From Opitutales bacterium (GTDB lineage Bacteria > Verrucomicrobiota > Verrucomicrobiia > Opitutales > UBA2987), in contig JAJFLU010000030.1 of the NCBI GenBank assembly GCA_021772515.1, positions 1 through 46,421 on the forward strand: a stretch of 46,421 nt of DNA. The letters run 5' to 3'. The notes under the pieces were generated by a model. That model was not told where the DNA came from and ran no database searches. It saw only the letters and a program-made list of their open reading frames with translations. Shown here piece after piece: positions 8,802 through 18,414 of the stretch (the stretch's first letter is position 1; the number at the start of each line of letters is the position of its first letter). The position numbers and the translations under genes were made by a program.

Positions 8802-11800
8802 TCAAGCAAGCAAGGTATCCTCCACCGCTCCGTGCGATGGGGCGGTCGGCTGTGTCAGACGGCGAATTACCTGGAGGGCTACCGATAGGGTTGCGAAATC
8901 GAGGGGGCCGGAGGCCTTCATATCTTCCAGGTTGTTGAGGGTATGCTTGTAACTGCGTTGGTGGTTTTCCAGCCAGAGGGAGACGGCTTCCTTGGCGGTA
9001 GGGGGTTGGCCCTTACCATCACCATTTTTGGCGATCACCCGAGTCAGCAATTCGCGCTGCAATTCATAAATATTTTCCCGCAATGCCCCACGGGCCACCG
9101 CCTGCCAATGTCCCTCGACCTGCAAACTCTCGATCTGACTCCTCAGCCAGGAAATTTGCAGACGATTTCCGATCTCAAAGTAACAGGCCGCCAACCATTC
9201 GAGTTCAGCCCCCGTATTTGACGCCACCTCGATAATATCCAGGGCCGGATACATAAACTCCAATCCCGCGATTCGGTCTGCCGTGGCTTCAGGGACTCCT
9301 CTTTTTTGCAGGTTATCCGTGCGCGACAAGTATTTATCCGGCTGCGCCAACAATCTGGAAAGGTTGTCAAACAGGATAGTGATTCCCGGCTTGCAGGCGG
9401 ACACCGTCCGCTCGACATTCTCACACCGTCCGGCAATCTGAAGCAGCCAGCGCGTAACGTGTTTTAGGCTCCGGCTCGTGTCAAACATCATGGCGTATTG
9501 TAGGTCGGCGTCGATCGCGTTGTCCAACCCCTCGATTTCTTTCCAAAGGAGCCGCATGGAAAACATTTCCCTCGCAATCGTATAGGCGCGGGCGATACGG
9601 GCCATATCGGCCCCCGTCTCCTCCCGCATCCGATAGGCGAAGGTCGGCCCCATCCTGTGGGCCATGCTATTGGTAACCAGCATAGCGATAATTTCCCGCC
9701 GCAAGGGATGATTTTCCATCAGATCTCGGTAGGGTTTATGCAGATGCGATGGAAAATACTGCTTCAGTTCCCGACCAAGATAGGAGTCTTCCGGCACATC
9801 CGAGTCCACCAGCTCGTTGTATAGGGTGATCTTGGCATACGAGAGTAGCACCGACAACTCCGGTCGGGTCAGCCCGAGGCCCGCCTTTCGCCGCGCCGCA
9901 ATGGTCTCATCAGACGGTAAAAACTCAATCTCGCGGTCCAGAAAACCATCACGCACCAACGCTCGAATCAGAAAGGCATGCTCGCTCATCCGCTCTGCCG
10001 CATGGGATTCCATCATACTGATGGCCTGAGTCTGCCGATAATTATCCGAAATCACCAACGCCCCAACCTCATCCGTCATATCCTGCAGGAGCGTATTGCG
10101 GGCCTCCTGCCTAAGACTCCCGTTATGCAATGCCTTGTTGAGCAATATTTTGATGTTCACCTCGCGGTCGGAGCAATCCACCCCACCCGCATTGTCGATA
10201 AAATCCGCGTTGATACGGCCTCCCTTGAGGGCATATTCGACACGGCCCAACTGCGTAAAACCCAAATTTCCCCCTTCACCAACGACTTTGCAGCGCAGGT
10301 CACCGCCATTGATCCGCAAGCCGTCATTGGCGTGGTCACCCACCTCGGCGTTACTTTCGGTCTCGGCTTTGCAATAGGTGCCGATTCCTCCATTCCAGAG
10401 CAAGTCCACTTCCATTTTCAAGATGGCCCGGACAAGACTTTGAGGCGTCAGGGAGACCTCATCCACACCGAGCAGCTTTTTCAACTGCCGGTTCAGGGCA
10501 ATTTTTTTATCCGACCTCGAAAAGACGCCGCCCCCCTTGGAAACCAAGTCCGTATCGTAATCCGCCCAACTGGAACGCGGGAGCTTAAAAAGCCGCTCTC
10601 GCTCAAGAAAACTTGTCTCCGTATCGGGATTGGGATCGAGAAAAATATGCATGTGGTTGAAGGCGGCCACCAATTTGAGCCGACGCGATTGCAGCAGTCC
10701 ATTGCCGAAAACATCGCCCGACATGTCGCCTATCCCCGCCACCGTTATGGCCTCATGCCGCAGATCTTTGCCCATTTCGCTGAAATGCCGTTTCACCGAC
10801 TCCCATGCCCCCCCGGCCGTAATCCCCATTACCTTGTGATCATATCCGGCCGAGCCACCGGAGGCAAAAGCGTCTCCCAGCCAGAAGTTATACTCCCCTG
10901 AAATCTCGTTCGCGATATCGGAAAAAGTCGCCGTCCCTTTGTCTGCCGCCACCACCAGATACGGGTCGTTTTCGTCTTTGCACAAAGTTCGCGGAATCGC
11001 TGAAACCTCCTCGTCGGTGATATTATTCGTCAAATCGAGCAAACCACGGACGAATCCTTGGTAACACTGGACCACCTCGGCCATAACCTCGTTACGGTTG
11101 CCACCTTCGGGCAGGCGTTTGGGCACAAATCCGCCCTTCGCGCCCACCGGCACGATGATTGTGTTTTTTACCATTTGGGCCTTCATCAGCCCGAGCACTT
11201 CGGTCCGAAAATCCTCCCGCCGATCCGACCACCGAAGGCCCCCCCGGGCGATCCGCCCACCCCGCAGGTGGACACCCTCAAAACGCGGCGAATACACGAA
11301 AATCTCGAACATCGGCCGTGGCTCGGGCAGGTCGGGAACCCCCCCCGGATCCAGCTTTATGGAAAGCTGCGGCTTGTTTTGTCCTTCCTCATCCAACTGA
11401 TAATAATTGGTCCGCAACATCGCCTTTATCATTGCGAAAAAGCTCCGCAAAATCCTGTCCTCATCCAAACTGTGAACATTATTGAGGGACTGCCTGAATT
11501 TTTTCGACAGGGCGCTTTCCTCCGGCCCACGCTTTTTCTCAGGTGTATCAGGGTCGAAACGGCATTCGAATAACTCCACCAGCAGGCCCGCCACGCTCGG
11601 ATTGGCTTCCAGCGCGCTCTCCATATAGGCTTGGCTGAAGGGCATATCTGTCTGCAGCAGGTATTTGCAACAGGCGCGCAGCAGTGTCGTTTGCCGACTC
11701 GTCAACCGGGCCCGCAATACCAGCCGGTTGAACCCATCATTTTCCATCTCACCACTCCAGGTGCGGATAAAGGTATCCTTGAAAATCTCATCCACCTCTT

Positions 11801-13694
11801 TCGGCTCGAAAACCTCCAGTTGACCGCAGCCCATTTCAAAATCCTGCACCCAAAGGATGCTTCCGTCATTGAATTCCAGGCGATAAGGCCGCTCGCTGTG
11901 GACTTGAAGGCCCATGTTCTCCAACATCGGTAATACCTCAAAGATAGGGATGACCTTCTCCCTTCTAAAAATCTTCAGACGCAGCTTGTCTTTCGTGAAG
12001 GGTGCCGGGCGGTAAAGGCTTAAACCAAGGTTTTCCGATCCCGGCGCCAAAGCGATCATTTTGGCGATATCGTAGGCTGCATCATGGGGCATAACGTCCT
12101 CCCGGTAGGCGGCCGGAAACGCTTTGCTGTGTCGTCGAAAATGCCTTAGCCCAGCTTCTTCACCGAATTTATCCTTGAGCGCGTCGCGCAGGTTATCCTC
12201 CCACGAACGCACCGTGGCGGCGATTTTCTTTTCGATGATCGGTATCTGTGCCTTGGGAAACTCCCAGGGAGTCGTGTGGATAATATAGTGCACACGGGCC
12301 AGCACGGACTCCGTCATAACCACGCTCGAGGTCACCGTCTTGCCCCTCAATGCGACCATCAGCACACGCTGCACACGCTCACGGATTTGGGTGTTGTAGC
12401 GATCCCGGGGGATGAATACGATGCACGAAAAGAAGCGCCCGTAGGTTTCCCGGCGGATAAACAGCTTTACCCTCTGCCGCTCCTGCAAATGCAAAATGCC
12501 CGTGCAGGTTTCCAACAATTCCTGGGCGGAGCTTTGAAAAAGCTCATCCCTCGGATAGGCATCGAGAATATGCGCCATGGCCTTCCCCCCGTGGCTTGTC
12601 GGCTCCAGCTCCGAAAGCGCGAGAACCTTGGCAACTTTATTGCGCAGAAGAGGTATTTGTTGCGGGGTTCGGCTATAGGCAGCCGAGGTAAAAAGACCGA
12701 GAAAGCGCTTTTCGCCCACCACTTTACCAGCCGAGTCATAGTCCTTGATGGCAATATAATCCAGGTAACCAGGCCGATGCACGGTCGCTTTGAGACTCGC
12801 CTTGCTGAGTATTAAAAGACCCCCGAATTGCCCCTCGGTCTCCATCTCCTTCGGCAGGGCTAGCGTGCTCTCATGTTGCTTCTTGTCCTCGTCGCGCAAT
12901 ATCCCCAACCCCGACCCCGATACCCGGTAAAGCACATCCACACCCTCGCGAGGCTGGTACTCATATTGGCGGTAGCCCAGAAAAGTAAAATTATCCTCCT
13001 CCATCCATTTGATAAATGCCCGGCACTCTTCCACCGCCTCGGACTCCAACGGCGGCGGGTTAAACTCCAGTTCATTGCAGATATTTCGTGTAATAACCCT
13101 CAGGTGACGCCAGTCCTCGACTGCTGCGCGGACATCCCTCATGGCCTGCGAAATATCGCCATACAATGCCTCGATCGACTCACCGGACGTCATCTGGTCG
13201 ACCTCGAAATGAATATAGGACTCGGCGTTCCCCTTTTTTTTGACCGAATTGCCGTTCTGCCCCGTCAGCTTAACCAATTGGCCCTCGGAATCTCGCTCGA
13301 CGTGGTAAATAGGATGAATCGTCTGATGAATCGACAATCCATGTTTGTTGATGGCCATACCCAGGGAATCCACCAGGAAGGGCATATCATCATTGACCAT
13401 TTCGATGACCGTATGGGTCGATTCCCAACCATCCTTTTCCCTCGTGGGATTAAAAATGCGTATGGTAAAATCCCCCGCCTTCCGGATTTGACCAAACTTC
13501 AAATGCTCACGCGCCGCAGCATAAAGCTCCCCCGGTTCGTATTCACTCAGATCCTCCCCCGGAACGGATTGGTAATAGCAGCGAATAAAAGCCTCCGCCC
13601 GCTTCGCCGCCTCCGAGTCATCGCCGGAGGACTTCGCGATGTCCAGAATGGCATCGATCAAGGGGGATTTCGCCCGTTCTTGTTGATCAGACAT
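8802..13694 (-). CDS. Large (180-kDa class) NAD-specific glutamate dehydrogenase
   Basis: Oxidatively deaminates glutamate to 2-oxoglutarate and ammonia with NAD; a catabolic enzyme. At 1630 residues it fits the L_180 class. The N-terminal half contains ACT-like regulatory segments (WESTHTVIEMVNDDMPFLVDSL near 95). The catalytic core is about residues 780-1200, with RGGRIARGGLRWSDRREDFRTE, the GAKGGFVPKR glycine-rich lysine motif, and GIGDMSGDVFGNGLL of the nucleotide-binding fold. The C-terminal helical region (1200-1600) is normal for the class. The gene is single and intact. It is followed by no partner gene; 345 bases separate its start from the CBS-protein gene, which runs the other way. 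Together with ast genes and the aromatic degradation unit it would drain amino acids through glutamate. Confidence 0.95.
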   Translation of the reverse strand: MSDQQERAKSPLIDAILDIAKSSGDDSEAAKRAEAFIRCYYQSVPGEDLSEYEPGELYAAAREHLKFGQIRKAGDFTIRIFNPTREKDGWESTHTVIEMVNDDMPFLVDSLGMAINKHGLSIHQTIHPIYHVERDSEGQLVKLTGQNGNSVKKKGNAESYIHFEVDQMTSGESIEALYGDISQAMRDVRAAVEDWRHLRVITRNICNELEFNPPPLESEAVEECRAFIKWMEEDNFTFLGYRQYEYQPREGVDVLYRVSGSGLGILRDEDKKQHESTLALPKEMETEGQFGGLLILSKASLKATVHRPGYLDYIAIKDYDSAGKVVGEKRFLGLFTSAAYSRTPQQIPLLRNKVAKVLALSELEPTSHGGKAMAHILDAYPRDELFQSSAQELLETCTGILHLQERQRVKLFIRRETYGRFFSCIVFIPRDRYNTQIRERVQRVLMVALRGKTVTSSVVMTESVLARVHYIIHTTPWEFPKAQIPIIEKKIAATVRSWEDNLRDALKDKFGEEAGLRHFRRHSKAFPAAYREDVMPHDAAYDIAKMIALAPGSENLGLSLYRPAPFTKDKLRLKIFRREKVIPIFEVLPMLENMGLQVHSERPYRLEFNDGSILWVQDFEMGCGQLEVFEPKEVDEIFKDTFIRTWSGEMENDGFNRLVLRARLTSRQTTLLRACCKYLLQTDMPFSQAYMESALEANPSVAGLLVELFECRFDPDTPEKKRGPEESALSKKFRQSLNNVHSLDEDRILRSFFAMIKAMLRTNYYQLDEEGQNKPQLSIKLDPGGVPDLPEPRPMFEIFVYSPRFEGVHLRGGRIARGGLRWSDRREDFRTEVLGLMKAQMVKNTIIVPVGAKGGFVPKRLPEGGNRNEVMAEVVQCYQGFVRGLLDLTNNITDEEVSAIPRTLCKDENDPYLVVAADKGTATFSDIANEISGEYNFWLGDAFASGGSAGYDHKVMGITAGGAWESVKRHFSEMGKDLRHEAITVAGIGDMSGDVFGNGLLQSRRLKLVAAFNHMHIFLDPNPDTETSFLERERLFKLPRSSWADYDTDLVSKGGGVFSRSDKKIALNRQLKKLLGVDEVSLTPQSLVRAILKMEVDLLWNGGIGTYCKAETESNAEVGDHANDGLRINGGDLRCKVVGEGGNLGFTQLGRVEYALKGGRINADFIDNAGGVDCSDREVNIKILLNKALHNGSLRQEARNTLLQDMTDEVGALVISDNYRQTQAISMMESHAAERMSEHAFLIRALVRDGFLDREIEFLPSDETIAARRKAGLGLTRPELSVLLSYAKITLYNELVDSDVPEDSYLGRELKQYFPSHLHKPYRDLMENHPLRREIIAMLVTNSMAHRMGPTFAYRMREETGADMARIARAYTIAREMFSMRLLWKEIEGLDNAIDADLQYAMMFDTSRSLKHVTRWLLQIAGRCENVERTVSACKPGITILFDNLSRLLAQPDKYLSRTDNLQKRGVPEATADRIAGLEFMYPALDIIEVASNTGAELEWLAACYFEIGNRLQISWLRSQIESLQVEGHWQAVARGALRENIYELQRELLTRVIAKNGDGKGQPPTAKEAVSLWLENHQRSYKHTLNNLEDMKASGPLDFATLSVALQVIRRLTQPTAPSHGAVEDTLLA

Positions 13695-14039
13695 AGGGTA
13701 TGGAACGATTTATCGGCAGAATTATCCAAAAATTAATCCAGGCGCAGATTAGGGGTAATCAATCCAAAAAGGTACCGGTAATAGCAATAATCTTGCATTC
13801 AAACCGGTTAATGTCTATCCTTAATCTTTTCAACAATCCCCGCCAGACCGCAATTATTGTGAAAATTTCAAACATCATTCCCTGGCCCAATTAGGGTTTC
13901 TCCGGCAAATGTTTTCCCCGGTCATCCATCCCCGATTATTCGACACTGCCCCGCATTTGACAGGCGATGTAATTGCAACTATACTTTTTAAGACCCCCCG
14001 GTTCTAAAATAGAGAAACCTTACAGATTGGAGAGCTGAA
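13695..14039. other. 345-base divergent intergenic region between GDH and CBS genes
   Basis: No gene is seen in this stretch. It must hold the promoter of the large glutamate dehydrogenase (minus strand) and does hold a clear sigma-70 promoter for the CBS-domain gene (listed separately). The first half is AT-rich with several ATTAAT/AATTATT runs but no operator that I can defend. Confidence 0.6.
13957..13985 (+). promoter_or_regulatory. Near-consensus sigma-70 promoter for the CBS-domain gene
   Basis: TTGACA at 13957-13962, a 17-base spacer and TATACT at 13980-13985: a perfect -35 hexamer with ideal spacing and five of six -10 bases. Transcription would begin near 13992, giving a leader of about 48 bases, followed by a GGAG ribosome-binding site and the ATG at 14040. 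Such a strong unregulated-looking promoter suggests constitutive high expression. Confidence 0.75.
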
Positions 14040-14627
14040 ATGACTTACCACTCATTGCCCACCTACCCGCTGCCCAAGAATTTACCCATTCACCCGCCGG
14101 ATATGCTTCACCTCCGGAAGATTGGGCTGGGCTCCCCTGCTCTCAATGCAATGACCGATTTTAAAAGTGACCGCGCCATCACGATCTCAACTCACGAATC
14201 CATAGAAACGGCACACCGTAAAATGAAGGAGAAAGGGATTCGCCTCCTCATCGCGGTTGACCTGCATGGTCATGTCCATGGCCTCCTTTCCGTGGCCGAT
14301 ATTCAGGGCGAAAAACCGATCCGCTACATCCAGCAATTCGGTGGCACCCGCAAGGACATCACCGTTGAAGACATCATGATATCAGAGCGAGATCTGGAGG
14401 TGCTGGCAATCGAGGACGTTCGCCACATGAAGGTTGGCGACATTGTCGAGACTTTCAAAAAACTCGAGCGAATGCACGCAATGGTCGTAGAGACGAGAGG
14501 GGAGGTTGAGGAACGCAGAGTATGCGGGATATTTTCCCTCAACCAGATCGCTCGTCAATTGGGCGCAAAAATCGAAATATTCGAGATTGGCCACACTTTT
14601 GCCCAGATTGCCCAGGCAACCCACTAA
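14040..14627 (+). CDS. CBS-pair domain protein
   Basis: A 195-residue cytoplasmic protein made almost entirely of two CBS motifs: residues about 37-105 (ALNAMTDFKSDRAITISTHE, then GHVHGLLSVADIQGEKP) and 110-180 (VEDIMISERDLEVLAIED, then RRVCGIFSLNQIARQLG). CBS pairs bind adenine nucleotides or related ligands. The protein resembles stand-alone CBS proteins found in many proteobacteria and verrucomicrobia whose target is unknown. GGAG lies eight bases before the ATG. It is convergent with the AGCS symporter gene (18 bases between stops). Confidence 0.85.
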   Translation: MTYHSLPTYPLPKNLPIHPPDMLHLRKIGLGSPALNAMTDFKSDRAITISTHESIETAHRKMKEKGIRLLIAVDLHGHVHGLLSVADIQGEKPIRYIQQFGGTRKDITVEDIMISERDLEVLAIEDVRHMKVGDIVETFKKLERMHAMVVETRGEVEERRVCGIFSLNQIARQLGAKIEIFEIGHTFAQIAQATH

Positions 14628-14645
14628 GATGGAAGGCGTCCGAGC

Positions 14646-16424
14646 CTACTCGACATCGCTTCCATCCACAACTTTCGTAATCGGCGGCGCTGCGTGTGGG
14701 TGAAATTCGCCTGCCTTGAGTCTTTTCCCGTAATCTTTCAACGAATTCACGGCTAAATACCCAAGCGCGATCACGATGGGCAGATTCGCCCAAAGCATCG
14801 ACCCGGTGCCAATATCAATGACCAGAAGAATATGGGTTGTGCCAGTAATTCCAGCGGCGCCGTAGAGGATACCGATTAAAAACAATATTTTGTAGGGCAA
14901 TACTCCACGGTTTCCAAACAGGTAAACGATCCCCTGCTCTCCGTAGTAGCTCCAAGTGATCAATGTCGAAAACCCGAATAGCCAGGAGGCCAGAGTGACA
15001 AGCCATTTGCCCAGCCCCGGATATTCCAGATCGAAGGCGTGGGCGGTCATGCTTGCCCCCCCGTATTCTCGATGCACGCCACTACCAACGAGCGCCAGCC
15101 CATCGGGGTTTCCTTCCCATTCATTTGGATCGAGAGTGATTTCTGACCATCGGATCGCAAATGCAGGCGCTGCCTCGGGACTATTTTCACCCGAGACTTC
15201 CACCACCTCGCCGAATACTTTCACCAAACTGTTGGCGTTCTTTTTCATGGTGGCTCCTTCCACCTTGGCCAGTAGATAAAAATCCGCCCCCTCATTCCAT
15301 TCATCCAATCGCATCGCAGGCAGATTTTCCAATGCCTCCGAGGCATCCACTTCCCATGTTGGAACTTCCTTGCCTTCGATTTTGGACAACGAGATTTCGG
15401 AACCGAAATCCCCGATCGCTTCCCGGTTCCAGGTTCCAGTCGAGAGGATGACCAGGGCCGTAATCGTGCAAATGCAAATGGTGTCGATAAACGGGCCGAG
15501 TCCGCCCACAATCCCCTCACGCGCCGGTTCATTGGTTTTCGCTGCGGCATGGGCAATCGGGGCCGAACCCTGCCCCGCCTCGTTCGAATAGAGAGCCCGT
15601 TTCATTCCCTGCATGAAGGCGTAACCAATACCACCCCCGATGAAGGCCCCGGTTGCCTCTGTTGGCTGAAAGGCGCTCTTCACGATGACCAGAAGTAGCT
15701 CCGGAATTTCACCCACATGCTGGGCTAAAACCGCAAAGGATGACAGGAGGTATAGCGCGCACATCAAAGGCACTAATTTGGCCGCTACATGGCCGATCCT
15801 CTTAATCCCGCCAACGATCACCAGGCCCACGAGAAGGGCAATGACGATTCCGGAGCCGATCCGGGGCACGCCGAAATAGCTTTCCGTAATCGTGGCAATA
15901 TTCCAGGTTTGAAACATACTCGAGCTGGTCAGGGCGGAATTGATCAGGGTCAGGCTGAAAAACACTCCGATGACTTTCGCCACTGGTTTCCATATTCCGC
16001 CCTTGCTCCCCAGAGCTTTTTCCACCACCCACATGGCACCTCCGTGGGGGTTATCCGGATCGTCCGTATTGCGATACATCATTGCCAGGGTGATTTCCAC
16101 CGTTTTCAGAGCCATTCCGAATAAAGCCACCATCCACATCCAGAACAATGCCCCCGGCCCACCCAGTCCTATTGCCAAAGCAACCCCACCGATATTTCCC
16201 AGCCCCACCGTGCCCGATAAAGCCGCCGAAAGCGCCTGAAAATGATTGATCGCCCCCGGATCTTCGGGTCGGTCATAGATTCCACGAACCACGGCAACCC
16301 CATGAGTCATCGACATATACTGGGTAAACCGGGTCCAGATCGTGAAAACCACGCCAGAAGCGAACAAAAACCAGGGCGTCCAGGGCCCCCACAATATATT
16401 GGAGATTGAGTGAAGTATTTCCAT
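14646..16424 (-). CDS. AGCS-family sodium:alanine/amino-acid symporter with an extra domain
   Basis: Imports a small neutral amino acid such as alanine or glycine together with Na+. Family hallmarks are GTVGLGNIGGVALAIGLGGPGALFWMW near residue 75-100 and AHAAAKTNEPAREGIVGGLGPFIDTI near 295. I start at the ATG at 16424 (MEILHSISNILWG), where the family homology begins; a GTG 30 codons upstream would add a Pro-rich segment without similarity. The protein is then 592 residues, 100 or more longer than usual members. The excess is a soluble stretch of about 130 residues after the TALVIL membrane segment (about 330-460), probably extracytoplasmic. No clear ribosome-binding site is visible before either start. 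Confidence 0.88.
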   Translation of the reverse strand: MEILHSISNILWGPWTPWFLFASGVVFTIWTRFTQYMSMTHGVAVVRGIYDRPEDPGAINHFQALSAALSGTVGLGNIGGVALAIGLGGPGALFWMWMVALFGMALKTVEITLAMMYRNTDDPDNPHGGAMWVVEKALGSKGGIWKPVAKVIGVFFSLTLINSALTSSSMFQTWNIATITESYFGVPRIGSGIVIALLVGLVIVGGIKRIGHVAAKLVPLMCALYLLSSFAVLAQHVGEIPELLLVIVKSAFQPTEATGAFIGGGIGYAFMQGMKRALYSNEAGQGSAPIAHAAAKTNEPAREGIVGGLGPFIDTICICTITALVILSTGTWNREAIGDFGSEISLSKIEGKEVPTWEVDASEALENLPAMRLDEWNEGADFYLLAKVEGATMKKNANSLVKVFGEVVEVSGENSPEAAPAFAIRWSEITLDPNEWEGNPDGLALVGSGVHREYGGASMTAHAFDLEYPGLGKWLVTLASWLFGFSTLITWSYYGEQGIVYLFGNRGVLPYKILFLIGILYGAAGITGTTHILLVIDIGTGSMLWANLPIVIALGYLAVNSLKDYGKRLKAGEFHPHAAPPITKVVDGSDVE

Positions 16425-16618
16425 AGCAGGTATAATAATGGTGCCTTTGGGCAGAATGAACTGTTGGGGGATTGTTAAGTTCGGGCGTAGAGGGTGCCGA
16501 CAGGGGCAAGACACCTTCGTCTTCCTGTTCCTCCTCCTCTTTCTCTATTATAGTTTTAGGGGTAGTTTTTAGCGTAACTGAGGATGGGGATGAAGGGAAA
16601 GATTTGCGAGAAACGGCC

Positions 16619-17155
16619 TCAGGAGCTCGCCGTCGCCTTGCGATAACGCTGTAAATATTCGTCCAAATCGACGTCGACGACATTATTAAAAATGTTGTTC
16701 ACCACCATCATGGCGCCAAACACCGTCAAATCCACAATCTGCGCATCCGTAAAATGTTCCTTCAACTGGGCAAATAGCTCATCCGAGACATTCACCGAAT
16801 CCGTCGCGATCTTTCGGCCAAAATTAACAATCGCCTCCTCCTTGGAAGTCAGCACCAGGTTATCGGGGTCTTCACCATTCTCGACCAATACGCGCCGATA
16901 GTAGGTCGAGCAGACGAGGCAATCGGTTTGGGTGGATACGGCCAGCATGAGCAACCCCGTCGACCGCTCTCCCAGAAAGGGTTTCACCACATCGAGCATG
17001 GAATACCATTCCATGACCGCCTTTAAAGCGGTTGGTGAGTGGATGAGCGTTTTTTTCATGTTCGTCATCATGCCATGATCCTCCACGATTTCATCCCACA
17101 TCTTTTGCCCTTCGGGGCTTGTTTCTTCGCGTTCCAGCATTCCTATTCTTGCCAT
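16619..17155 (-). CDS. AhpD/carboxymuconolactone decarboxylase-fold protein
   Basis: A 178-residue protein of the AhpD-like all-helical superfamily. The redox CxxC is present as Cys79-Leu-Val-Cys82 in TDCLVCSTYYRR, although the His that follows the second Cys by three residues in classical AhpD is replaced by Tyr. Family members act as peroxidase-linked disulfide reductases or as unrelated decarboxylases; the substrate here is unknown. The start is an ATG behind a good GGGAG site. A second AhpD-fold protein is at 43124. It is divergent from astA, and the 227 bases between hold both promoters. Confidence 0.8.
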   Translation of the reverse strand: MARIGMLEREETSPEGQKMWDEIVEDHGMMTNMKKTLIHSPTALKAVMEWYSMLDVVKPFLGERSTGLLMLAVSTQTDCLVCSTYYRRVLVENGEDPDNLVLTSKEEAIVNFGRKIATDSVNVSDELFAQLKEHFTDAQIVDLTVFGAMMVVNNIFNNVVDVDLDEYLQRYRKATASS

Positions 17156-17382
17156 TGCTCGACTCCCTTTTTCTTTAATTTGTTGATTTTCAATTTAAAA
17201 ACACTAATCCAGACAACTCTTGCCCAAGGGTTCCATCCTAGAGGGGTTCGCACATTTATCAAGACTTAGGAGGAGAATTATATTTCAGGCTAAGAATCCT
17301 GAAAATTCCCCGGTTGACGTCGGTTAAAAGGATTGGCAATTTACCGAATTACTAGCTTTGATCGTAAGATAAGTCTGGCGCC

Positions 17383-18414
17383 ATGACTAATTATGTATTT
17401 CGACCGGTTCGCGAAACGGACCTGGAAGGCCTCCTCGAGTTGGTCAACTCCGTACCCGATAACCTGGCTACGGTTCCGAAGGACAAGGAGCGTCTCGCGG
17501 AAAAAATAGATGCTTCCCTGCGCAGTTTTTTCCCCCGGATAAATAACCCCGGCGCCGAGCATTATTTCTTTGTCATGGAAGAGAGAAACAGTGGCCGAAT
17601 TTTGGGCGTATCCGGCCTTTTTGCGAGGGTGGGGGGATTCGATCCCTTTTACACCTATGAAATCTTGACCGAAAGATTAACCCATGCGCCGATGGGTATC
17701 GACAAATCCATTCAAGTATTATCCCTGAAAACTGACCACAAGGGACCATCCGAGATAGGCAGCCTCCTGCTACACCCCGAATGCCAGGGAAAAGGGCTTG
17801 GCAGGCTGCTTTCCCTCAGCCGATTTCTCTTCATGGGCCGTTTCCCCCAGCGGTTTGACCCACAGGTGGTGGCCGAACTTCGTGGATTTCTTGATAAGGA
17901 GGGCAGTTCTCCTTTTTGGGAATGTGTCGGGAGACCCTTTTTCGAGGTCGATTTCTACCAGGCGGACATGCAATGCGGGATGGGTGACAAGGATTTTATT
18001 CACGATCTGATGCCCCGAAACCCTCTTTACGTCCCCCTATTGACCCCCCAGGCCCGTGAGGTTATCGGTAAGGTCCATAGCCGTTCGCTACCGGCAAAAA
18101 AAATTCTCGAACAGGAGGGATTCACCGGCACAAACGAGATAGACATCTTCGATGCAGGACCTCTCATACGGGCCGATATCGAGGATATCCGAACTATCCG
18201 GGAGCGCAAGACGGCGACCATCAGTGGATTAGTCAGTGAGTGGGAGGAAGGTTCCGAATGGATAATAAGCAATCGCTCCCTCGATTTTCGCTCCTGCTTC
18301 GGAACGTTCAAGGAAGAGCCTGACGGATCGATAACACTATCGGAGATGCTGGCCTTTCTTCTTCGGGTAGCTCCAGGTGATTCCATCGATTATGTGCGGA
18401 CAAGACCTGTATGA
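17383..18414 (+). CDS. astA: Arginine N-succinyltransferase
   Basis: First step of the arginine succinyltransferase (AST) pathway: succinyl-CoA plus arginine to N2-succinylarginine. The 343-residue length matches the family (about 340-345). Characteristic runs are YVFRPVRETDLEGLLELV at the N-terminus, NSGRILGVSGLFARVGG near 70, EIGSLLLHPECQGKGLGRLLS near 125-145 (GNAT-like acyl-CoA site) and GRFPQRFDPQVVAELRG near 150. It opens a tight operon: its stop overlaps the start of astD in ATGA. Confidence 0.92.
   Translation: MTNYVFRPVRETDLEGLLELVNSVPDNLATVPKDKERLAEKIDASLRSFFPRINNPGAEHYFFVMEERNSGRILGVSGLFARVGGFDPFYTYEILTERLTHAPMGIDKSIQVLSLKTDHKGPSEIGSLLLHPECQGKGLGRLLSLSRFLFMGRFPQRFDPQVVAELRGFLDKEGSSPFWECVGRPFFEVDFYQADMQCGMGDKDFIHDLMPRNPLYVPLLTPQAREVIGKVHSRSLPAKKILEQEGFTGTNEIDIFDAGPLIRADIEDIRTIRERKTATISGLVSEWEEGSEWIISNRSLDFRSCFGTFKEEPDGSITLSEMLAFLLRVAPGDSIDYVRTRPV

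Noticed and set aside
9978..10901. 307-codon frame on the plus strand inside the glutamate dehydrogenase gene
   Set aside because: It lies fully opposite strongly conserved NAD-GDH coding sequence and shows no family pattern of its own.
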